DNA from: Rickettsiales bacterium | GTDB taxonomy: Bacteria; Pseudomonadota; Alphaproteobacteria; Rickettsiales; UBA1997 | Assembly: GCA_031255235.1 (NCBI GenBank) | Contig: JAIRSX010000062.1 | Span: forward strand, 1 to 6,084 | Length of the DNA stretch: 6,084 nucleotides | Reading direction: 5' to 3' | Part shown: positions 1-5,947 of the stretch, piece after piece | Layout of the letters: the number at the start of each line of letters is the position of its first letter | Numbering within the stretch: the stretch's first letter is position 1 | Program-made: the position numbers and the translations under genes | Notes under the pieces: generated by a model | What the model was told of the DNA's origin: nothing | What the model saw: the letters and a program-made list of their open reading frames with translations, nothing else | Databases searched by the model: none

Positions 1-1
1 T

Positions 2-435
2 GTAAAAGGTATGCAACAAAATCATCATATTGCTAAAGCAGTCAGTGATTGTAATTGGAATGTATTTAGCACAATGATTGAATACAAATCTAAATGGAAA
101 GGAAGAGATGTAATAAAAAAATAGATAGATTCTTTCCAAGTAGTCAAGTATGTAACAATTGTGGGTATCAAAATACAGATATTAAAAACTTAAAAATTAG
201 AGAATGGACTTGTCCAATATGTAATACAAAACACGATAGAGATATTAATGCTAGCATAAACATATTGAAACAAGGACTTAATCTAATCACTAATAACAAT
301 GGCGCTAATAACAATGGCGGTAGGGACTATCGTCAAAAACTTGGGGAGCTGTCTTTGATGAAAGAAGCTGAGAACCAAGAAACCAGATCTAAAAAGATGA
401 TTGAAGCCCAATCGTCTTTAGCACGATTGGGGTAG
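2..435 (+). pseudogene. tnpB: IS200/IS605-family TnpB (OrfB) C-terminal part, frameshifted, 5' end outside window
   Basis: TnpB is the RNA-guided RuvC-type nuclease of IS200/IS605-like elements. From base 2, one frame reads VKGMQQNHHIAKAVSD...IEYKSKWKGRDVIKK and stops at 122-124. The family continuation, IDRFFPSSQVCNNCGYQN...WTCPICNTKHDRDINASINIL, is in another frame, entered at the A-run at 115-121. The second part shows both halves of the zinc ribbon (CNNC and CPIC) and the DRDINAS motif that carries the last RuvC catalytic aspartate. The family consensus VIKIDRFF would be restored by removing two A residues, and VIKKIDRFF by adding one. The gene therefore looks inactivated, unless ribosomes slip in the A-run. 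A free-standing ORF from the ATG at 94 would lack most of the nuclease and is not the real start. The Asn/Gly-rich tail contains a 15-bp tandem duplication. Family assignment is certain from motifs; the frameshift is read directly, but a sequencing error cannot be excluded. Confidence 0.9.
290..319 (+). repeat. Perfect 15-bp tandem duplication inside tnpB
   Basis: CTAATAACAATGGCG occurs twice back to back (290-304 and 305-319). It is in frame and gives the NNNGANNNGG stretch in the TnpB tail. It also lies in the region from which the guide-RNA scaffold of such elements is normally made. Confidence 0.9.
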
Positions 436-460
436 TTCACATCTGACAGGGTAAAGTGTA
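320..460 (+). ncRNA. Possible TnpB guide RNA (omega/reRNA): scaffold to about 440, guide about 441-460
   Basis: In IS200/IS605 and IS1341-like elements the 3' end of tnpB plus the right end encodes an RNA scaffold. The bases just beyond the element serve as the guide. By that rule the scaffold would end with the hairpin at 407-431 and TTCAC at 436-440, and the guide would begin ATCTGACAGGG at 441, in the leader of the protease gene. The 5' end given here is arbitrary. This is inference from family knowledge; no RNA evidence is visible, and the partner protein is frameshifted. Confidence 0.35.
403..440 (+). mobile_element. Right end of the IS200/IS605-type element (hairpin plus TTCAC)
   Basis: CCCAATCGT (407-415) and ACGATTGGG (423-431) form a perfect 9-bp stem with a 7-nt loop CTTTAGC. 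An outer GAA (403-405) can pair with TTC (436-438). The hairpin spans the tnpB stop codon at 433-435, and the sequence ends GGTAGTTCAC. Subterminal palindromes, rather than terminal inverted repeats, are the known end structure of this family. In relatives the element boundary lies at or just after a TTCAC-like sequence. I infer the boundary at about 440; the matching left end is outside the window. Confidence 0.7.
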
Positions 461-465
461 TTTTT

Positions 466-1626
466 TTGATAAATAATGAATTATTATTTAAAATGATAGA
501 TATTATGTATAAATTAGTGAATTTTGTTGTGATATACTTGTTGAGTATAATCAATTTTGCAATTATTCTGCTTCCATTGTTATTTATTTTTGTTCCATTT
601 GTTTACGCTGGCATTCCAATTGAAAATAAGTCTATAATAACCATAATTTCTCTGATTTTTTTGTTTGTTAATGGTTTCACTTTTGTTTCTATAGTTTTTG
701 ATTTCCTTTTTGGGTGGAGTACAAAACACTACATAAAATCAACAACTCCATATTTAAAAATTAAAAATTATGATTTTCTTACTCCAGTCATAGAAGATAT
801 AAGGCTACAATTTAACAAACCGGATGTGCAACTGATGATTGAAAAGACGAATACAATAAACGCATATGCTGTTGGTAATCTTCGAAAACAATATGTAGTT
901 CTTACGGAAGGAATAATATATAAATATCTACTGGAAAATAAAGACAACAACGCTGTTTTTTTAAAAAAAATCAAATGTATATTGGGACATGAAATGTCAC
1001 ACTTAATAAATAAGGATTATTTGCCTGGTCTTTTAATCACTCTGAATGAAAGGGCATCCGTATTAGTCTCAAATATTATAATCAAATTTTTTTATGTATT
1101 TTTGAATGTTCTTTCGTATATTCCAGTAATTGGTTGGTTTGTATCCATATTTTTGAAATATCTATATAAGATGATCAGTTTTACATTTACTTTTTTTCAC
1201 AAATATCTTTTGCTAAAAATTTATAAGTTTTTTCAATTAAAGATGAGTAGAGTTAATGAATACAGATGCGACAAACAGTCTGCTATGGTAAATGGTGGTA
1301 GTTTCATGTCCGTGACATTGGAGGCGTTAGGTGAGGGTGGATATACTACCATATTTTCGACGCATCCCAAAACGAGTGATAGAGTTAAAAGGGTTCTAAA
1401 CATAAAACAAACTGGTGATATAATCAGGCCTGACGGAACCAATGCGTTTGTAAATTTTCTAACTGTTTTGTGCGTTCTTGCTATCCCATTTTTAGTTGTC
1501 AAATATATTGATTTAAAAGGTTTAAATGAAAATTATGAGACAATATTGAGATTATTTATAAACAAGTATTATGATATCAAAACTAAAATAAGTAACATTT
1601 TGGCATTAAAATGGATAAAAAAATAA
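466..1626 (+). CDS. M48-family membrane zinc metalloprotease (HtpX-like)
   Basis: Integral-membrane metalloprotease of the M48 family, whose members degrade damaged or misfolded membrane proteins or act as processing proteases. Numbered from the TTG at 466, hydrophobic segments lie near residues 16-48, 55-80, 200-250 and 328-346. The NAYAVG motif (132-137) precedes the zinc and catalytic site HEMSH (175-179). The third zinc ligand is Glu265 in NEYRCD, and the family STHP motif is at 298-301, followed by SDRVKRVL. All catalytic elements are present, so it should be active. The start is uncertain: TTG 466 has no convincing Shine-Dalgarno, and ATG 493 or ATG 505 would still keep the whole first membrane segment. 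The gene begins about 26 bp after the end of the tnpB element, so its native promoter may have been displaced or replaced. It overlaps the next gene by 16 bp. The length of about 375-386 residues exceeds that of classical HtpX (about 290), mainly through a long hydrophobic stretch between HEMSH and NEYRCD and a C-terminal membrane segment. Confidence 0.88.
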   Translation: MINNELLFKMIDIMYKLVNFVVIYLLSIINFAIILLPLLFIFVPFVYAGIPIENKSIITIISLIFLFVNGFTFVSIVFDFLFGWSTKHYIKSTTPYLKIKNYDFLTPVIEDIRLQFNKPDVQLMIEKTNTINAYAVGNLRKQYVVLTEGIIYKYLLENKDNNAVFLKKIKCILGHEMSHLINKDYLPGLLITLNERASVLVSNIIIKFFYVFLNVLSYIPVIGWFVSIFLKYLYKMISFTFTFFHKYLLLKIYKFFQLKMSRVNEYRCDKQSAMVNGGSFMSVTLEALGEGGYTTIFSTHPKTSDRVKRVLNIKQTGDIIRPDGTNAFVNFLTVLCVLAIPFLVVKYIDLKGLNENYETILRLFINKYYDIKTKISNILALKWIKK

Positions 1627-1997
1627 AAATTGCGTTGGTGGTATTGTTTGTAGTGTTATTGTCCGTGTTTATCTACCTGGGTACCAGAAAGAATAATAAG
1701 AAAAGAGATAACTATTACATAGAATATACATGGATGGAAAATGTGAAAGTTGGCTTTAATTTTCTAAAGGTCAATGTTTTTACACCTGACAATAAATATT
1801 ATGATACGGAGGTTTTTACCGATCATGATTTGGTTGATGAAAGAGGTAAGTATTTGAAAAAAAATAGAATGGCGAAACAAAAGGAAAATTATCTATTGCC
1901 AATAGATTTTGAGACAAAAGGCAGATGGGAGGTTATTATTACTGCTTTGTCTCCCAATGGAGAAATTAAAAAAGTTGTTTTAGTGGATATTCAATAA
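1611..1997 (+). CDS. Small membrane-anchored protein of unknown function, overlapping the M48 protease gene
   Basis: 128 residues beginning at ATG 1611, inside the last codons of the protease gene; the overlap of 16 bp suggests translational coupling and functional linkage. Residues 7-24 are a single hydrophobic helix after a Lys-rich N-terminus (MDKKIK). Positive charges follow (RKNNKKR, 26-32), as in a signal anchor or uncleaved signal. Charge on both sides leaves the topology open. The remaining ~95 residues are rich in beta-type alternation, with GRWEVIITA (104-112) near the end. That pattern is reminiscent of Ig-like FixH or YtkA-type domains, but the similarity is too weak to assign. 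No cysteine or lipobox is seen. No Shine-Dalgarno precedes the ATG, which fits dependence on ribosomes finishing the protease. It may be a partner, substrate adaptor or regulator of the protease; this is inference from context. Confidence 0.75.
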   Translation: MDKKIKIALVVLFVVLLSVFIYLGTRKNNKKRDNYYIEYTWMENVKVGFNFLKVNVFTPDNKYYDTEVFTDHDLVDERGKYLKKNRMAKQKENYLLPIDFETKGRWEVIITALSPNGEIKKVVLVDIQ

Positions 1998-2021
1998 ATT
2001 CCCCATACAGACTATAAAAAA

Positions 2022-2069
2022 TATAATACCAATTAATTTTTTTGCATATTATATTATTTTACCCATAAA
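2022..2069 (+). promoter_or_regulatory. Candidate promoter region for the solute-binding protein gene
   Basis: A perfect TATAAT (2022-2027) lies in the gap after the small membrane protein, but the bases where a -35 box should be (about 1999-2004) match poorly. A second candidate is TTGCAT (2042-2047), 16 nt, CATAAA (2064-2069). Either would give a leader upstream of the TTG at 2135. In DNA this AT-rich such matches arise easily, so only the general location is supported. Confidence 0.3.
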
Positions 2070-2134
2070 TCAAAACAGAAAACCTGAGGATTTCTTCCAA
2101 GAAGGTGCCTGTTAATAAATGTGAGGATGATGAG

Positions 2135-2902
2135 TTGTCTAAAAAAATGTTTTTTGTTTTGGCGTTGAATTTGATAATTACTGCCAAAGTTTTTGCTTTT
2201 AATGTTGCGGTTGATGCAACATATGCTCCTTTTGCTTTTGAGGAAGATGGTGTCTACAAAGGATTTGAAGTGGATATCGCACGTGCTATAGAAAAAGAAA
2301 TAGGAGAAACCGCTAATATTCAAAATATTGAATATACTGGTTCTTTGGTTGGTATATCGGTTGGAAAAATCGATATGATTGTAACTGTTGATGCTGAAGA
2401 TATCAAAAAGGACAGAGTTTTTTTAACTGAACCTATAATGAGTTGCGGTGTTTCTATTGTTGCTAATAAGGATAGAAAAGACATTAAAACGCTATCAATT
2501 GGTGGTAATACAGATGAGTTAAAGTCAATTTTAGAAGGAAAAAAGATCGGTGTTATTACTGGAACATTGCCTGCTTATGAGACTGAAGAGTGGGTGAAAG
2601 ACGGACTTATCAAAGAGGAGCAAATCATATATTTTGATGATTTGCCCGTTATGTATATATCTCTAAAGTTAAATAAGATTGATTTGGCGGTAAATGATGC
2701 AGTCGTAAACTCTTATTACGAAAAGAGATCTAAAGAACATAATTTGAAAATAGTTTCAAATGAGTTTAATGATTCGCCTGGTCAAATGGCAATAACAAAG
2801 AAAAACCCAAAGCTTTATGAGAAAATTGTCAAAGCGTTGGAGAAATTGGAAGAAAATGGGGAGTTGGAAAACATTAGAAAAAAATGGGATTTCCACAAGT
2901 AA
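2135..2902 (+). CDS. Periplasmic ABC transporter solute-binding protein, family 3 (amino-acid type)
   Basis: Binding protein of the SBP_bac_3/PBPb family, which captures polar amino acids or similar ligands in the periplasm for an ABC importer. I choose TTG 2135 as the start. It is preceded by GTGAGG at 2121-2126 with 8-nt spacing, and gives a textbook signal peptide, MSKKMFFVLALNLIITAKVFA, with cleavage expected after Ala21 (V-F-A). A GTG at 2105 would add ten acidic residues before the leader, and ATG 2147 would lose the Lys pair. Family motifs: VAVDATYAPFAF (24-35), GFEVDIARAI (43-52), GKIDMIV (77-83), Arg94 in the usual ligand-carboxylate position, GKKIGVITGT (135-144), IDLAVND (182-188), and the C-terminal helix ending ENIRKKWDF. 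No lipobox cysteine is present, so the protein is soluble and points to a Gram-negative envelope. No permease or ATPase gene is adjacent. The gene is followed by a strong terminator and looks monocistronic. Confidence 0.9.
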   Translation: MSKKMFFVLALNLIITAKVFAFNVAVDATYAPFAFEEDGVYKGFEVDIARAIEKEIGETANIQNIEYTGSLVGISVGKIDMIVTVDAEDIKKDRVFLTEPIMSCGVSIVANKDRKDIKTLSIGGNTDELKSILEGKKIGVITGTLPAYETEEWVKDGLIKEEQIIYFDDLPVMYISLKLNKIDLAVNDAVVNSYYEKRSKEHNLKIVSNEFNDSPGQMAITKKNPKLYEKIVKALEKLEENGELENIRKKWDFHK

Positions 2903-2914
2903 TTTTTTGAATTG

Positions 2915-2952
2915 TGAAAACTATTTAGATGGGAATATCTAAATAGTTTTCA
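2915..2952 (+). terminator. Rho-independent-type hairpin after the solute-binding protein gene
   Basis: TGAAAACTATTTAGAT (2915-2930) and its exact complement at 2937-2952 form a 16-bp perfect stem with loop GGGAAT, 12 bp after the stop codon. Its flanks are A-rich on the left and TTTT on the right, so it could terminate in both directions. The stem is AT-rich and the U-tract is short and partly inside the stem, so strength is inferred. Confidence 0.75.
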
Positions 2953-3046
2953 ATGGTAATTAGTTATTGATTACTTGATATTTGGAAAATTTTGAAAGTT
3001 AAAAATAAAAATTTAAAGTTATATTTATTAGTTAATTGGAGGTTGT

Positions 3047-3577
3047 ATGGTATTAGAGAATATTTCAATAGGTAAAAATGCGCCAGATGAAGTTAACGTT
3101 TTAATTGAAAACTCAGGCAATGCTTTGCCGGTTAAATATGAATTGGATAAGGATAGTGGTGTTTTGTTTGTGGACAGATTTATAGCAACACCAATGCATT
3201 ATCCTTGTAGTTATGGTTTTATTCCAAACACATTGAGCGATGATGGTGATCCTGCTGATGTTTTGGTTGTGGCAGAGTTTCCTATTTTGCCCGGTTCTGT
3301 AATACCTTCAAAAGTTATTGGTATTTTGGTTATGGAAGATGAGAAAGGAATGGATGAAAAAATTATTGCTGTACCAACTGCTAAAATGAATAGCGAGTAT
3401 TCTCACTACGATGAATTGGAAAAACTTCCAGAGGTTTTGTTGAATAGAATTAAACATTTTTTTGAGCACTACAAAGAATTGGAAAAGGGGAAGTGGGTTA
3501 AAGTTACCGGCTTTAAAGACTCCACTGCAGCGAAAAAAATCATAAAAGAAGCAATAGATAGAAATAATAAAAAATAG
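3047..3577 (+). CDS. ppa: Inorganic pyrophosphatase, soluble family I
   Basis: Cytoplasmic Mg-dependent enzyme that hydrolyses pyrophosphate to two phosphates, driving nucleic-acid, protein and lipid synthesis forward. The 176-residue length is that of bacterial family I enzymes (E. coli: about 175). Active-site residues by alignment from memory to E. coli (this gene's numbering): Glu21, Lys30, Glu32 (KYELDKDSG), Arg44 (VDRF), Tyr56, Asp66/Asp68/Asp71 (DGDPAD, metal binding), Asp98, Asp103, Lys105, Tyr142 and Lys143 (FFEHYKELEKGKWVKV). All are present, so the enzyme should be active. One small oddity is Ala70 where the family signature usually has a larger aliphatic residue. The ATG at 3047 follows GGAGG (3038-3042) with a short 4-nt gap. 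The hairpin at 2915-2952 separates it from the gene before. No clear terminator follows. The sequence resembles proteobacterial and rickettsial enzymes. Confidence 0.97.
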   Translation: MVLENISIGKNAPDEVNVLIENSGNALPVKYELDKDSGVLFVDRFIATPMHYPCSYGFIPNTLSDDGDPADVLVVAEFPILPGSVIPSKVIGILVMEDEKGMDEKIIAVPTAKMNSEYSHYDELEKLPEVLLNRIKHFFEHYKELEKGKWVKVTGFKDSTAAKKIIKEAIDRNNKK

Positions 3578-3933
3578 GTTGTTGTGTTTGTGTTGTTTAT
3601 TTGATACTTTTTAGTTGCGGCATATTTTATTTTTGATACGTTATTTTGTTATTCTTACGAGTTGATTGGATGGTTTTTGGTGGAGGGAGTAGGGTAGGGT
3701 GAGCATTGTATGGTGTTTGAACTTGAGGCATTGAAATAACTGTGGAGAAAAAAATGGTATTCCGTTGATGAGGAAACATATCGTTTTGTATAGTAGTGGT
3801 ATAACTAATAGAGCAGAGTTTGGGAAAGGAATAAATACGATGAATGAAGTTGATACTGCCAAAGAAAAGATAAAAGAGTTTTATTGAGATCGTTATGATT
3901 ACTAATAAAACTTCATAAAAAGGACAATCGTAA
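3578..3933. other. Stretch without an intact gene; probably decayed coding DNA
   Basis: About 355 bp between the pyrophosphatase and the first recognisable mobile-protein fragment. All three + frames are broken by several stops. The longest readable pieces are short: ATG 3768 to TGA 3887 gives 39 residues (MRKHIVLYSSGITNRAEFGK...), ending in a charged amphipathic-looking stretch. No Shine-Dalgarno precedes it. A minus-strand frame is open over most of the stretch but begins at TTG with no RBS and has no recognisable motif. Bases 3660-3720 are unusually G-rich on the + strand. I see no hairpin terminator, RNA gene or clear promoter. It most likely belongs to the degraded mobile-element protein that follows. 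Confidence 0.45.
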
Positions 3934-4233
3934 AACATTCTCAATGAAAGCGAAATAAAACAAACGGCGGACGATATAGACGCAAGGCTATACGAACAGG
4001 ATACTGAAATATTGCAGGCGAAATCAAATCAATTGAAAGAACAACTGAAAAACTCCGATTTATTTGCCAACGACAAAAACAAAGACAAAACCATAAACGA
4101 TTTTGTGGATAAACTCGTGGGCGGTGTCCTTATGAAAAAAGCGAGGGAGGCGGGCATCAGTATTGAAAAAATATTAAAGATGTCCGATCAAACAATGAAT
4201 TTATACAGGAACAGGATACGGAGCAGGAAATAA
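3934..4233 (+). pseudogene. Upstream fragment of a large mobile-element (polyvalent-type) protein, no start codon
   Basis: An open frame from just after a TAA (3931-3933) to TAA 4231-4233. It reads NILNESEIKQTADDIDARLYEQDTE..., a Lys/Glu/Asp-rich helical sequence with likely coiled-coil character. No ATG or GTG lies at its beginning; the first possible start is TTG 4012, inside the continuous charged sequence, so the true N-terminus is lost or lies in another frame. Near 4195-4200 the sense appears to pass to the frame starting at 4197/4200. After MSDQTMN this frame turns Arg-rich (LYRNRIRSRK) and stops. The other frame reads EFIQEQDTEQEIK, echoing the LYEQDTEIL seen upstream. I therefore treat this and the next entry as two halves of one frameshifted gene. 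Function of this part is not recognised. Confidence 0.6.
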
Positions 4234-5210
4234 AATCGTTTTATCAAAACAAGTCAGATTTACAAGAAAATATAAATAAACTAATTGAGGAGTCTAAAAA
4301 GAATAAAACATTAAATAAAAAAATAACTATTGCTTCCGTAACAAATGAATTTGTCAACACACTAAAGGAAAACGGAATTGATGTTGATGGATATAAACAC
4401 GTTATAGATGCCAACGCTATAAGACATATACAAAAGGGACATGGAGAAGATACCAAAAGAAAGAGTAATCAAATTCTTTTAACCAATGAAGATTTAAAAC
4501 TAATACCCTACATAATTGAAAATTACGATTATATTGAACTTGGTAAAAAAACAAAAACAGGAAAAGAAGGAATCAAATATATAAAGACCATGAATGACAA
4601 AACAACCTACTATGTAGAAGAAGTAAGAACTAACGAAAAAAGATTATTGGCGAAGACAATGTATAAAAATAAAGGTGGATTTGATGCGACAAGTATAAAC
4701 AAGACCCCAAAGCCTTACGTCCAGAACGACCAACCCTTAACAAGTAGCAATGTTAAGGACAATAATCGTCCAAACCCATCTGCTACCAAAACTATTATAC
4801 CTAACCCGAATTTAAATGTCAAGAAAAAAAATGAGTTATACCAACATACCATAGCAGACGACCCACGAAATTTTAACATAAAACAAAGATTAGTAGGTAT
4901 AATAAATAGAGTTGGAAAAAGTAAAAACGCACTTAAACAATCAAACAAAACAATTGAAGAGGTAAAATCAATAAGAGATAAACTACAGGATAACGGTTAT
5001 GATTTAAAAGGACTAAGGAACGATGGTAATTTTCCAGATGTTATAGTATCAATACATACCACAAAAGCTGACTACAAAGACTTTAATGAGGATTCCTTTG
5101 GGAATAAAAAATTTGGTGAAGGAGCGATGGCACATGGAATAGGAGCATACACTACTCTAACTAATTATACGATTGCTTTTTGCAAAAAGAAAGTTAGTAA
5201 AATATTTTAA
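4167..5210 (+). pseudogene. Downstream fragment: PBECR-type nuclease-like domain plus truncated ART-like domain
   Basis: This frame is open from 4167 (after a TGA at 4164-4166) to TAA 5208-5210. Its only ATG before the end of the first domain is at 4590, in the middle of that domain, so it cannot be a proper start. Bases ~4400-4680 encode ANAIRHIQKGHGED..., then TNEDLKLIPYIIENYDYIEL, then TYYVEEV...RLLAKTMYKNKG. This order of motifs resembles the barnase/EndoU/ColicinE5-D/RelE-like (PBECR) nuclease domains of phage and conjugative-element proteins. A Pro/Asn/Thr-rich linker follows (about 4690-4830), then a helical segment. Bases ~5043-5180 encode IVSIHTTKADYKDF...FGEGAMAHGIGAYTTLTNYT, which resembles the N-terminal half of an ADP-ribosyltransferase-like domain of the polyvalent-protein type: the His and Tyr positions are present, and the expected downstream Glu region is missing. 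The end (AFCKKKVSKIF) looks like a truncation. Family calls are from motif memory and are moderate in certainty. Confidence 0.6.
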
Positions 5211-5305
5211 GAGTTGAGTTGAATTTTATTATTAAGTAAACATTATTCTCTAAACTAACAAAGTTAAAAAAGTTTAATTAAAAGTTAAAGCCTTAATATG
5301 TTTTT

Positions 5306-5334
5306 TTGCTTTTCCGTTCAAAATTTACTACAAT
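5306..5334 (+). promoter_or_regulatory. Candidate sigma70-type promoter of the repeat/pilin-like locus
   Basis: TTGCTT (5306-5311) and TACAAT (5329-5334) are separated by exactly 17 nt. The -10 box matches the consensus at five of six positions and the -35 at three. Transcription would start near 5341, about 24 nt before ATG 5365 and about 360 nt before ATG 5699. It is the best-spaced candidate promoter I found in the window, though AT-rich DNA makes chance matches common. Confidence 0.5.
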
Positions 5335-5364
5335 TAACATATAGTCAATTTTAATTTTTATACT

Positions 5365-5733
<369 letters not shown>

Positions 5734-5756
5734 TCATAATCATAATCACCATTCTG

Positions 5757-5947
5757 ATACAACAACTACAACTACAACCACAACAACTACAATTACAACC
5801 ATAACTCCCAACTCTAACCATACTATTATTTCAACCACTACTCCAACCCCATCCCCCATCCCTCTATCCCCATTCTCTTCTCTATCTTTATTATCTCCCA
5901 TCTCTCCCACTCTTACCTCTACTCCCACTCCCACTTCCACTCCCACC
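5757..5947 (+). repeat. Low-complexity, G-free coding tract (ACA/ACT then CCC/TCT/ACT codons)
   Basis: There is no G on the + strand for 191 nt. The first part (to about 5800) is an ACA/ACT/ACC poly-Thr codon run. From about 5835 it becomes a C/T-rich run built of CCC, TCT, TCC and ACT words, such as ACTCCCACTCCCACTTCCAC near the end. It encodes the Thr/Ser/Pro leader of the pilin-like ORF. Codon choice differs sharply from the A/T-ending codons of the housekeeping genes in the window. Confidence 0.85.

Noticed and set aside
94..435. Free-standing 113-residue protein from ATG 94
   Set aside because: The ATG lies inside the TnpB homology, and upstream family sequence continues in another frame. 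It is the 3' part of a frameshifted tnpB, not a separate gene.
2093..2104. Small palindrome TTCTTCCAAGAA upstream of the solute-binding protein
   Set aside because: Arms of only 5 bp with a 2-nt centre; too short to support an operator or terminator call.
2105..2134. GTG 2105 as start of the solute-binding protein
   Set aside because: It would put an acidic ten-residue extension in front of a normal signal peptide. TTG 2135 has a better Shine-Dalgarno and gives a standard leader.
3627..3944. Minus-strand ORF of about 105 residues (and a shorter overlapping one)
   Set aside because: It starts at TTG with no ribosome-binding site and has no recognisable motif. It lies opposite decayed + strand coding DNA, so it is most likely a chance open frame.
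4590..5210. Intact 206-residue gene from ATG 4590
   Set aside because: The ATG is in the middle of the nuclease-like domain, and the frame is open and domain-like upstream to 4167. It is part of a larger broken gene.
5746..5946. Minus-strand Val/Gly-rich ORF
   Set aside because: It is the reverse reading of the G-free Thr/Pro tract. The + strand reading has a strong Shine-Dalgarno and continues into a meaningful hydrophobic segment.
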